This document shows positions 36,210 through 44,293 of a stretch of 64,000 nt of DNA, piece by piece. Every line of letters starts with the position of its first letter. The stretch's first letter is position 1. Origin of the DNA: an uncultured Bacillota bacterium (GTDB taxonomy: Bacteria; Bacillota; Clostridia; Lachnospirales; Lachnospiraceae). The stretch spans positions 124,001 to 188,000 of the forward strand of contig CASEXH010000006.1 of the NCBI GenBank assembly GCA_949291945.1, written 5' to 3'. A model generated the notes under the pieces. That model was not told where the DNA came from, made no database searches, and saw only the letters and a list, made by a program, of their open reading frames with translations. A program made the position numbers and the translations under genes.

Positions 36210-38024
36210 ATGAAAAAAAACAGGATGCTCTCTGTCAAATGGCGTTCTCACTTTCAGGCCAAACTGCTATGCGCTTTTTTATTATGCACCCTTATCCCTT
36301 TATGTATTATTGGAGGGATCTCTTACTCTGTATCCTATCATATTGCAGAACAGAGGATCCTGAACGCTTCTATATCCTCTGACGAACAGCTGAATATGCA
36401 GATCAACGAGCGTCTGTCCCATGTGGAGAGTGTGGCAAATGCTCTGCAGTACGATATGTATACATTAGGACAGTCGGATTCTACCATGGAATATTTATCT
36501 GCCCTGACAGACGTCCGAAATGATGTTTCTCTTTTCAAATCCACTTTTAATTTGTATTACGCCTGTATTTTTCTTCCCTCGGACCGTCTGGGCGCTAATG
36601 AACGTCTCTACTTCTTTCCGCTTGACGAATTTAAGGAATACTCTGTTCCGGAAACATCTCTGGAGAATCCCGGCACATCTTCTATCTGGTTTTATCAGAA
36701 AAATGTGTCTGTTCCATTATTAATTTCCGGCACAGAAGAAAGCAGAAACTGTATTGCCTGCTGCCGTATTCTAAAAGATACAGAGACAAAAGAAATCGCC
36801 TATGCTTATATTATTTTTCTGGATATCTCTGAATTTTCCGGTTATCTGGAGGAATCTTTTGCTGACAAAAATCTATCCAGTTATATTCTGACCGACCAGG
36901 GGACGATCATTGCGCACAATGCCCCGGTCAATCCGCCTGAAGCAGATGGGGCGCTTCTATCCCAATTAAAAGAAAGCTCCAGTCCGATCCTCTATAAAGA
37001 CAATATTACTTATCATTGCGTACAGCTTCAAAACGGCTGGTACCATATTACGGAAATCCCGGATTCTTATATACAGGAAAATGTGCAGGTATTGATACAG
37101 TCTATTTTGATCACCCTGCTTTGTTCTCTGCCTTTAACGCTGCTTGTGATCATTGCGATTTCCGGAAAATTAACGAAAAAGATACGGCTGTTATCACGGG
37201 CTATGGAACATCTGACCCTTGATTCTCCCGAAGAAGATCTGTCAGAACTGATCCCTCCCGGGAAAGACCCGGAAACTTATGATGAGATTGACCGTCTGGG
37301 GCTGGCTTTTCAGAAAATGCAGATATCCCTGAAAGATAATATGCAGTCCATACTGGATCTTTCCCTTACTGAAGAAAAGTTGAAGTATCAGCTGCTTCAG
37401 TCACAGATCAATCCCCATTTTCTCTATAATATTCTGGGATCCATCCAGACCTGTCAGTCTATCGGAAAACTGGATATTGCAGATCAGATGCTGACAAATC
37501 TCACCCGGTTCTACCGGATGACGCTCAGAAAATCCGGCGATCTGATTTCTATAAAGGATGAATTGGAAATTGCCCGCCTTTATCTGGAAATTGAAAAATT
37601 ATGCCATAATGATAATCTGTCCTGGGAATTTGATCTGGAAGACGGTATTGAAAACTTCCTGATCTGCAAATTTACCCTTCAGCCTTTTCTGGAAAATTCC
37701 ATTCTCCACGGGCTTTCCCAGAGAACTCCCCGGATCCATCTGCACATCACCGCTGTATACGGAGAAGATACTGTAATCATTACCATTAAAGATAACGGCA
37801 TCGGGATCAGTGAAAAACAACTGGCAGAACTAAGGCATACCCTGGACAGCAAAGCTGTAAACTATGAAAAACATTTCGGGATCGGTAATGTAAACAAAAG
37901 GATTTCCAGCCCTCACTTCGGAAACGGTCATATTTCCATTGAGAGCCGGTTATATCACGGAACGGTGATCACCATAGAATTTGATCAAATGGAGGAAGAA
38001 TATGAAGAAAGTAATGATTGTTGA
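36210..38024 (+). CDS. Sensor histidine kinase, YesM/LytS family
   Basis: A 604-residue kinase. Two membrane segments (about 17-41 and 295-317) bracket an extracellular sensor domain, followed by HAMP (about 318-372). The His_kinase domain (PF06580) has phospho-acceptor His403 in LLQSQINPHFLYNILG. The HATPase region has FLENSILHGL, DNGIGIS and GIGNVNKR. It overlaps the response regulator by 23 bases. Such pairs usually control the adjacent sugar transporter, here the divergent GH172 operon. Confidence 0.93.
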   Translation: MKKNRMLSVKWRSHFQAKLLCAFLLCTLIPLCIIGGISYSVSYHIAEQRILNASISSDEQLNMQINERLSHVESVANALQYDMYTLGQSDSTMEYLSALTDVRNDVSLFKSTFNLYYACIFLPSDRLGANERLYFFPLDEFKEYSVPETSLENPGTSSIWFYQKNVSVPLLISGTEESRNCIACCRILKDTETKEIAYAYIIFLDISEFSGYLEESFADKNLSSYILTDQGTIIAHNAPVNPPEADGALLSQLKESSSPILYKDNITYHCVQLQNGWYHITEIPDSYIQENVQVLIQSILITLLCSLPLTLLVIIAISGKLTKKIRLLSRAMEHLTLDSPEEDLSELIPPGKDPETYDEIDRLGLAFQKMQISLKDNMQSILDLSLTEEKLKYQLLQSQINPHFLYNILGSIQTCQSIGKLDIADQMLTNLTRFYRMTLRKSGDLISIKDELEIARLYLEIEKLCHNDNLSWEFDLEDGIENFLICKFTLQPFLENSILHGLSQRTPRIHLHITAVYGEDTVIITIKDNGIGISEKQLAELRHTLDSKAVNYEKHFGIGNVNKRISSPHFGNGHISIESRLYHGTVITIEFDQMEEEYEESNDC

Positions 38025-39645
38025 CGACAATTCTCTCGCAGCAGAAGGAATTGAAAAAAATATAAACTGGAAGTCTCTGGATGCAGAAGTCTCTATTATT
38101 GAATACAACAGCCGCTCCGCTTTGGAAGCTCTGAAAAGAACTTCCGTGGATCTGATCATTTCCGACATAGAAATGCCGGATTTGGACGGGATTTCCATGT
38201 GCAAACTGGCTCTGTCTATAAATCCTATGGTCAAGATCATCCTGGTCAGCGCCTATGATAAATTTGAATACGCCAAGCGTGCCATACGCCTGGGCGCCTA
38301 TGATTATATTGAAAAACCTCTGGACTATCCCTATCTTACCGAAAAAATCCAGACCGCCTTCTTGCAGTTAGATAAGATCCGGAAAAACCAGGAATTGCTC
38401 AGGGCCAGCCGTCCTCTGATGACCGACAAATTTTTTGACGACCTTCTCCATTATCCGGGAGAAGATCCGGACATCCGCCTGGGATCCTTTCTGGAATACC
38501 TGGATTTAAAAACAGACTATAATTATTTTATCGTACTGGTCCTGGAGTCCGAATATACCGGGGACGCCGGCAGCCATCCGGACTTCGCCCAATTCCAGAT
38601 GGAATTATTGAATATTCTGGACCTCCTAAAAGAAAAGTTCCATGGATTCAGTTACTTTCATTATCTGACAGATGCTGATGAGATCACCTGTATCTTAGGC
38701 GGCAACTGTCATTCTCACCGGAAATTTCTTCAGTCTGTGCATAACACAGTAGAAGATATCACAAAGTCCTACAATAATTTTCATTACACTTTAAATATCG
38801 GTCTGGGAAGCGCAGTAGATAATATCTGGAGACTCCCGGCTTCTTTCGCCAGTGCTTCCCGGGCGTTAAAATACCGGTTCTTTTTTCCTCACAAAAATAT
38901 TTTTGACGTAAAAGACGCCCTTGGAAAGGAATTCAGTCTTTTATCTTTTTCTGAGGCTTCCGAAGAAGAACTGATCCGGCTGATCTGTTCCAAAGAGGAC
39001 GATGCCATTGAAAACTGGCTGAAAACGTTTTTCCAGCAGCTTACTAGCCAGGTACAGGACAAAAATATGGTCTTTATCCGCATTTATTCTCTGCTCGGAC
39101 GTATCCTGAAATTTCTCTATGAAATGAATCTGGAGACCGCCGATCTGGAGAAAGAAATCCTGGAAGTATATAAGCATTTTGACTCCTTCCGGACCTATGA
39201 ACAATTTGTAGTCTGGATCAAAAAGCTCTGTGTCATGGCTTACCGGAAACTAGATTCTTCCATGGAAAACTATCATAATCAAGTATACAATGTCGCTATG
39301 GGATATATAAAAGAAAATTTTGAACACAGCAGCCTTTGCCTCAACGACATCGCACAGCATGCAAATATCTCGCCGGCTTACCTGAGCACGCTTTTCAAAA
39401 AAGTCTCCGGACAAAGTATCAGCGACACCATCGCAGCGCTCCGGATTGAAAGCGCCTGCCGTTATCTGTCCTCTACAAGTCTTTCTCTGAAAGAGATAAG
39501 CAGCAAATGCGGATATGCGAACCAATACTATTTCAGCAACAGCTTCAAGAAAAAGCTGGGGGTATCTCCATCAGTTTATAGAGAGCAGCAGCCAAGGCCT
39601 TTGCCGGAAAAAGAAATTTCGTCAAACAATGGTGATATACAATGA
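38002..39645 (+). CDS. AraC-type response regulator, YesN family
   Basis: A 547-residue regulator. The receiver domain has phospho-acceptor Asp55 (LIISDIEMPDLDG) and Lys105 (YIEKPLD). A long middle region links it to a C-terminal AraC double helix-turn-helix near residues 440-535 (LNDIAQHANISPAYLSTLFKKVSG and LKEISSKCGYANQYYFSNSFKK). A frame start at 37981 is possible, but GGAGG stands 6 bases before the ATG at 38002. It is the partner of the kinase upstream. Confidence 0.92.
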   Translation: MKKVMIVDDNSLAAEGIEKNINWKSLDAEVSIIEYNSRSALEALKRTSVDLIISDIEMPDLDGISMCKLALSINPMVKIILVSAYDKFEYAKRAIRLGAYDYIEKPLDYPYLTEKIQTAFLQLDKIRKNQELLRASRPLMTDKFFDDLLHYPGEDPDIRLGSFLEYLDLKTDYNYFIVLVLESEYTGDAGSHPDFAQFQMELLNILDLLKEKFHGFSYFHYLTDADEITCILGGNCHSHRKFLQSVHNTVEDITKSYNNFHYTLNIGLGSAVDNIWRLPASFASASRALKYRFFFPHKNIFDVKDALGKEFSLLSFSEASEEELIRLICSKEDDAIENWLKTFFQQLTSQVQDKNMVFIRIYSLLGRILKFLYEMNLETADLEKEILEVYKHFDSFRTYEQFVVWIKKLCVMAYRKLDSSMENYHNQVYNVAMGYIKENFEHSSLCLNDIAQHANISPAYLSTLFKKVSGQSISDTIAALRIESACRYLSSTSLSLKEISSKCGYANQYYFSNSFKKKLGVSPSVYREQQPRPLPEKEISSNNGDIQ

Positions 39646-39885
39646 CTGAAAAGAAAAATAACAGACTGCAAATTCGAAACAGCACGGTAGATTTCCTTAT
39701 GTTTACAAAGGATGCTCATGAAGACGGTGTTGAAGCCCGTGTGCAGGATCGACGTATGGCTTACGCAAAAGGCAATCGCCAAAGCCTTTGCAGAAAGTGA
39801 ATTTGAGCAGTACCGTATTATCCAAGACCGTCTGTATCAGAGTAATTTTGGTCGTCTTGTAGCCAGCACAAAGGAAGAAGACTAA
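39642..39885 (+). pseudogene. Decayed RhuM-family gene remnant
   Basis: The first 35 codons read MTEKKNNRLQIRNSTVDF and on to EARVQD, matching the N-terminus of RhuM-like proteins. The frame then shifts, apparently by loss of two bases after GTGCAGGAT. A +1 frame continues as DVWLTQKAIAK and jumps directly to the RhuM C-terminus (AESEFEQYRIIQDRLYQSNF, ending at 39885). Most of the roughly 330-residue protein is deleted. The ATG overlaps the stop of the YesN gene as ATGA. Recognition is from memory of the family, not a search. Confidence 0.72.
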
Positions 39886-39890
39886 TGAAA

Positions 39891-39946
39891 AAAGCTATAA
39901 GAGAATCTCCTTCCTCCCGGGAGAGTTCTCTTATAGCTTTTCTTTT
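39891..39946. terminator. Bidirectional terminator
   Basis: A perfect 15-bp stem AAAGCTATAAGAGAA (39891-39905) and TTCTCTTATAGCTTT (39926-39940), with a T-rich right flank and an A-rich left flank. Confidence 0.9.
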
Positions 39947-40060
39947 TAATCCATTGCCTGCTTCCAGGATATTTCCACGCCGTCTTCCCAATAATACGGC
40001 TTTATCCGGATAATATCCTGCTCATGCTTCCCATAAATACCCACTCTTTTTTCATAAACT
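39946..40060 (-). pseudogene. 3' fragment of an unidentified gene truncated by the palindromic element
   Basis: The minus strand carries about 38 codons (…YEKRVGIYGKHEQDIIR…, ending DGVEISWKQAMD) up to a stop just before the bidirectional terminator. The open frame continues rightwards only through the palindromic element at 40066-40263, which is not credible coding sequence. It looks like the tail of a gene whose 5' part was lost when the element arrived. I do not recognise the family. Confidence 0.35.
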
Positions 40061-40065
40061 AAAGC

Positions 40066-40263
40066 TACCCTCAGTGTACAAGGGGCCAAACGCCTCTGCC
40101 ATGTAATTTTGCCCATTTTCGGCGTTATCCTCAGTCGGCGTACGTCCAGTACGCCTCTTTCGTCTGCCTTGAAAATGGGCAAAATTCCTATGGCAGAGGT
40201 CGGAGAGTCAGAAGGAGCTAAATTTGCAGTTCTGACCGTTTGGTCCCTTGTACACTGAGGGTA
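40066..40263. mobile_element. 198-bp palindromic MITE-like element
   Basis: Terminal inverted repeats of 27 bp with one mismatch are at 40066-40092 and 40237-40263 (outer sequence TACCCTCAGTGTACAAGGG). A second nested pair of about 28 bp lies at 40093-40120 and 40171-40199. The centre has a hairpin GGCGTAC/GTACGCC (40137-40143, 40149-40155). The right half has an extra hairpin GTCAGAA/TTCTGAC (40207-40213, 40230-40236). No transposase is present. It resembles a non-autonomous element or a strongly folded intergenic RNA. Confidence 0.75.
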
Positions 40264-40412
40264 AAATTTCTTTTATTTAATATAAAAATATAACAGCCAT
40301 AGAGTCTGTCCATCAATTTATTCTATAAAGTTCCCCCTTTCCTCTATTGCTTCCAAAAATTTTGAACACTATAATGCAATTAAGAAATAACAAATCGGGA
40401 GGTTTTGATATC

Positions 40413-42461
40413 ATGAAATACTACGTTGACGCCTCCGTCTCCAGAAGCGGAAACGGAAGCAAAGAATATCCTTTCAGACATATCCAGGAAGCTGCCAACC
40501 TGGCCAAGGCCGGAGATGAAGTCCTGGTATATCCGGGCGTTTACCGGGAATATGTAAATCCCGTAAATTCCGGAACCGAAGACGCCAGAATCACCTACAC
40601 TTCCGTGGAGCCTTTAAAGGCAGTGATCACAGGAGCGGAAGAAGTAAAATGCTGGGAACCTTATGAAGGGAAGGAAGACGGCGGTAACATATGGGTTGCC
40701 AGAATCCCCAACGGTATTTTCGGAAATTACAATCCCTACACCACCCTGGTAAGCGGCGACTGGTTTATTGCCACTTTCATCGCTCACACCGGAGAAGTAT
40801 ATCTCAATGGCAAATCCTTATATGAAGTTACCGAACTGGACCAGGTTTTAAATCCTGTAAGATCCCGGACTTCCTGGGATCCTGACTTCTCTGTTTATAC
40901 CTGGTATACCCAGCAGGATGAAGAGAAAAATGAGACTGTGATCTATGCCAACTTTCAGGGTGCAGATCCAAATAAGGAAAATGTAGAGATCAACGTGCGG
41001 AGAAACTGCTTCTATCCGGACAAGGAAGGCGTAGGCTACATTACTCTGTCCGGTTTCACCGTTACCAAGGCTGCTACCCAGTGGGCGCCTCCAACCGCCT
41101 ACCAGGAAGGTATGATCGGTCCCCACTGGTCCAAAGGCTGGATCATCGAAGACTGTGAAGTATCCCACTCCAAATGCTCCGGCATTTCCCTTGGAAAATA
41201 CAAACAGCCAAACAATGACAACAAATGGCTTACCTGGAAATTTAAAGACGGAACCCAGACAGAGCGTGACTGCATCTGCCAGGCCCAGAGAGAGGGATGG
41301 ACAAAGGAGAATATCGGCTCTCATATTATCCGGAGATGTAATATCCACGACTGCGGCCAGACCGGCATTGTAGGACATTTAGGCGGGGTATTCTCACTCA
41401 TCGAGGACAACCATATCCACCATATCAATAATAAGCAGAACCTGGCAGGGGCAGAGATCGGCGGAATCAAAATGCATGCTGCTATTGACGTTATTTACCG
41501 GAGAAATCATATCCACCACTGCACCAGAGGTCTGTGGCTGGACTGGCAGGCCCAGGGCACCCGTGTGACTCAAAACCTGTTCCATGACAACTGTCTGCCT
41601 CTTCCTGATGACTGCATAGATCCCAATGATCCCGGCATGGGGGAGGATATCTTCATTGAAGTATCCCATGGCCCCACTCTGGTGGACAACAACCTGCTCC
41701 TTTCTGACCGCAGCGTAAAACTGGCCACCCAGGGCGTGGCGTTTGTTCACAACCTGATCGCCGGAGCCCTTACTGCTGTAGGAAAAGGCACAGACAACGG
41801 AGCTCTTACCTTATCTTCCCCAAGATATACCCCCTACCATGTTCCCCACAGAACAGAAGTGGCAGGGTTTATGACCTTCCTTCACGGAGATGACCGTTTC
41901 TACAACAATATTTTCCTGCAGCAGCCAAAACGGCCGGGCATGGTGAAAATATACAACTATCTCCAGGGAGAAGGAAAGAACGGATGGGACGACGGAAACT
42001 TAGACGTAGGTACCTGGATGTTTGACAACGGATATCAGCTCTACGAAGAATGGGTAAAAGAATTTGAAGGCTACTGCGGCATGGGCAGTCCGGACAGCGA
42101 CCGGTATTATATCCACCTTCCTGTATGGGCAGAGGGAAATGTATACTTAAACGGCGCAAAACCCTGGAAGAAAGAAAAGAACTGCGTGGTAGACGACACT
42201 CATGAAGTTACCCTTTCCCTGGAAGAAAAAGACGGGGAATGGAAACTGAACACCAACCTTTATGAAATCCTGCCTGAGATCACAGTAGGCACCATCAGCA
42301 CTGAAACCCTGGGAATGGCCTTTGAACCGGAAGAATATTATGAAAATCCTGACGGTTCACCTATCACCTTCAGCGAAGACTATTTCGGAAACCACAGAAG
42401 CCTCCACCCCTGTGTGGGACCTTTTGAAAATCCGGAAGACGCCGGAAAGAAGCTGAGTTAA
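40413..42461 (+). CDS. Right-handed parallel beta-helix protein (possible glycoside hydrolase or lyase)
   Basis: A 682-residue protein. The start at 40413 is preferred because GGGAGG lies 10 bases upstream; a longer frame begins at 40347 without a site. The N-terminus (YYVDASVSRSGNGSKEYPFR and then IQEAANLAKAGDEVLVYPGVY) is the DUF1565-type opening of parallel beta-helix enzymes. Repeated H-x-I/H-N motifs follow (HIIRRCNIHDCGQTG, EDNHIHHINN, RRNHIHHC), typical beta-helix coils. No signal peptide. Such proteins include polysaccharide lyases and GH141-like hydrolases acting on plant or host glycans. Length and context support a carbohydrate role; the catalytic type is open. Confidence 0.8.
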   Translation: MKYYVDASVSRSGNGSKEYPFRHIQEAANLAKAGDEVLVYPGVYREYVNPVNSGTEDARITYTSVEPLKAVITGAEEVKCWEPYEGKEDGGNIWVARIPNGIFGNYNPYTTLVSGDWFIATFIAHTGEVYLNGKSLYEVTELDQVLNPVRSRTSWDPDFSVYTWYTQQDEEKNETVIYANFQGADPNKENVEINVRRNCFYPDKEGVGYITLSGFTVTKAATQWAPPTAYQEGMIGPHWSKGWIIEDCEVSHSKCSGISLGKYKQPNNDNKWLTWKFKDGTQTERDCICQAQREGWTKENIGSHIIRRCNIHDCGQTGIVGHLGGVFSLIEDNHIHHINNKQNLAGAEIGGIKMHAAIDVIYRRNHIHHCTRGLWLDWQAQGTRVTQNLFHDNCLPLPDDCIDPNDPGMGEDIFIEVSHGPTLVDNNLLLSDRSVKLATQGVAFVHNLIAGALTAVGKGTDNGALTLSSPRYTPYHVPHRTEVAGFMTFLHGDDRFYNNIFLQQPKRPGMVKIYNYLQGEGKNGWDDGNLDVGTWMFDNGYQLYEEWVKEFEGYCGMGSPDSDRYYIHLPVWAEGNVYLNGAKPWKKEKNCVVDDTHEVTLSLEEKDGEWKLNTNLYEILPEITVGTISTETLGMAFEPEEYYENPDGSPITFSEDYFGNHRSLHPCVGPFENPEDAGKKLS

Positions 42462-42493
42462 AAATTCTTGCAACTCTTTATATGGCATAAATA

Positions 42494-42638
42494 GAGCTGT
42501 CCCACAGTCATACATCAGGAATATTTATACATTTTATGCGAATTTGTCGAACACAGCATTGAGACCATAGGCTCAATGCTACACAGACTGAGCTGTACAA
42601 TGCATAAATATTCTTAAAGATGTTTCTTGGGGCAGCTC
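42494..42638. repeat. 145-bp nested palindromic element between convergent genes
   Basis: Three nested pairs are visible: GAGCTGTCCC (42494-42503) with GGGGCAGCTC (42629-42638), one G-U; a 17-bp pair 42518-42534 with 42599-42615, two mismatches; and AGCATTGAG (42555-42563) with CTCAATGCT (42572-42580). It may be a large bidirectional terminator or another palindromic mobile unit; it has no coding sequence. Confidence 0.65.
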
Positions 42639-42644
42639 CTTCAT

Positions 42645-43985
42645 TTATACCGTTTCTTTCTTCTTTTCTTTCCTCATGGTCCAGAAATAATAAGGGATCA
42701 GAGGTATCAATGCAGCGATCCAGGCTGCCGGGTCAGACATACACACAGCTCCGAATCCGGCGTTTCCTGCCACCAGGGCCACGATTCCCCATCTGGCGAT
42801 CAGTTCAAAAACCCCTCCCAGCATAGGCACCAGTCCATAGCCCAGTCCCTGAAGAGCATTTCTGTAAAGATAAATACTTCCCAGGAAAGGATAACACCAG
42901 GCTACTGTATTGAAATAAATCTGGGCCGCATCGATCACATCAGTCTCCGATGGATCTACAAAAATTAACACCATATATTTCCCCAGGAAATAAATCACTG
43001 CCATGATCACAAAGCTGCACACCAGGATCATGGCCTGGGTCATATATACCCCTTTCCTCACACGGTCCATCTTTCCCGCTCCCCGGTTCTGTCCCACAAA
43101 GGTGGCTATGGTAGCCCCAAAAGAGACAAATACCGTACAGATAATATTCTGGATCTTACTGGCAGCAGAAAATCCCGCCATAGAAACCGGCCCGTACACG
43201 TTAATGGCCCCCTGAACAATGATCGTGCCGATAGCCGTAATGGAAAACTGCAGTCCCATAGGAACGCCCAGTGACAGCAGTTTCCGGATGACAAAAAAGG
43301 AAAATTTAAAATCTCTTTTCTTCAGTTTCAGCACATCAAATTTCTTAATTATGTAAATCAAACACAAAACTGCTGAAATCCCCTGAGCGATCACCGTAGC
43401 ATAGGCACAGCCTTCCACCCCCATATGGAAAAACACGATAAAACCAATATCCATAAACACATTCAGCACTGCTGAAATAATCAGAAAATACAGAGGAGAA
43501 CGGCTGTCCCCCAGAGCCCGCAGCACTGCCGACAGAGCATTATAGGCACAGGTAACAAAAAGCCCTGCGTAAATAATAGCCATATACTTGCTGATATCGC
43601 CCATCAGCTCCTCAGGAGCGTTCATCAGCCGCAGGATAGGCTCGTTTAGGATCAGCAGTCCTGCTGTCATGATCACTACAAAAAACAGACAGACGTAAAT
43701 AGACATGGCAATAAAATGCCGCATTCTGGTCAGGCGCTTGGCTCCGAACCACTGGGCTACCCAGATGGAAAAGCCGCTGGTCAGACCATTGAGCCAGCCT
43801 GTCACAAAGAAGATCAGGGAGCCTGTGCTCCCGATGGCAGCCAGAGCATTCACCCCCAAAAACTGTCCTGCCACAATGGAATCCGCAATATTATAAAACT
43901 GCTGGAAAATATTTCCCAGACACATAGGGATCATAAACTTAATGATCAGTTTTATGGGACTTCCAGTTGTCATATCATTTGTCAT
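42645..43985 (-). CDS. MATE family efflux transporter
   Basis: A 446-residue, 12-segment membrane protein of the multidrug and toxic compound extrusion family (NorM/DinF type). It opens with MTTGSPIKLIIKFMIPMC and has the VAQWFGAKR and FVGQNRGAGK repeat-half motifs in the two six-helix halves. It exports cationic compounds using H+ or Na+ gradients. Ribosome binding site GGGAGGT. It stands alone and faces the beta-helix gene across the palindromic element. Confidence 0.94.
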   Translation of the reverse strand: MTNDMTTGSPIKLIIKFMIPMCLGNIFQQFYNIADSIVAGQFLGVNALAAIGSTGSLIFFVTGWLNGLTSGFSIWVAQWFGAKRLTRMRHFIAMSIYVCLFFVVIMTAGLLILNEPILRLMNAPEELMGDISKYMAIIYAGLFVTCAYNALSAVLRALGDSRSPLYFLIISAVLNVFMDIGFIVFFHMGVEGCAYATVIAQGISAVLCLIYIIKKFDVLKLKKRDFKFSFFVIRKLLSLGVPMGLQFSITAIGTIIVQGAINVYGPVSMAGFSAASKIQNIICTVFVSFGATIATFVGQNRGAGKMDRVRKGVYMTQAMILVCSFVIMAVIYFLGKYMVLIFVDPSETDVIDAAQIYFNTVAWCYPFLGSIYLYRNALQGLGYGLVPMLGGVFELIARWGIVALVAGNAGFGAVCMSDPAAWIAALIPLIPYYFWTMRKEKKKETV

Positions 43986-44293
43986 AGAAAATGTACCTCC
44001 CGCCCCTCAGGGCCCGTTGTCTCTTGATGTGTTTTGCTGCTTCTTCCGCAGCAATTTTTGTCATATCGTACACATATTCTATGCTTTTTTATAAAAAAAT
44101 CAAGATGGAAAACCTATGATTTTTATAATATTTTCTTTCTTAAACTCTTCTCCGATCCCAAATCTGTTTCCCCTTATGCAGGAGGCATTACAAAAAACAG
44201 CAGTTTCTCTGCAGTTTTTGTAAATCTATTTTAAATCTTTGTCGAATAATATAAAATCAGTATAATTTAATACATTAAAGGGGGAAATATTAC
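43986..44293. promoter_or_regulatory. Divergent intergenic region, 308 bp
   Basis: Between the MATE and Sel1 genes. It holds a rightward promoter: TTGTCG (44239-44244), 16 bp, TATAAT (44261-44266). The -35 lies within TTGTCGAA, which matches the Spo0A box core. I see no coding sequence. Confidence 0.55.

Noticed and set aside
39946..40182. A 78-residue minus-strand gene
   Set aside because: Its N-terminal half is read through the 198-bp palindromic element and only the last 38 codons look like old coding sequence, so it is treated as a truncated fragment.
42545..42552. Spo0A box TTGTCGAA
   Set aside because: The 8-base motif is expected by chance several times in 64 kb, and this copy lies in the palindromic element, not at a promoter.
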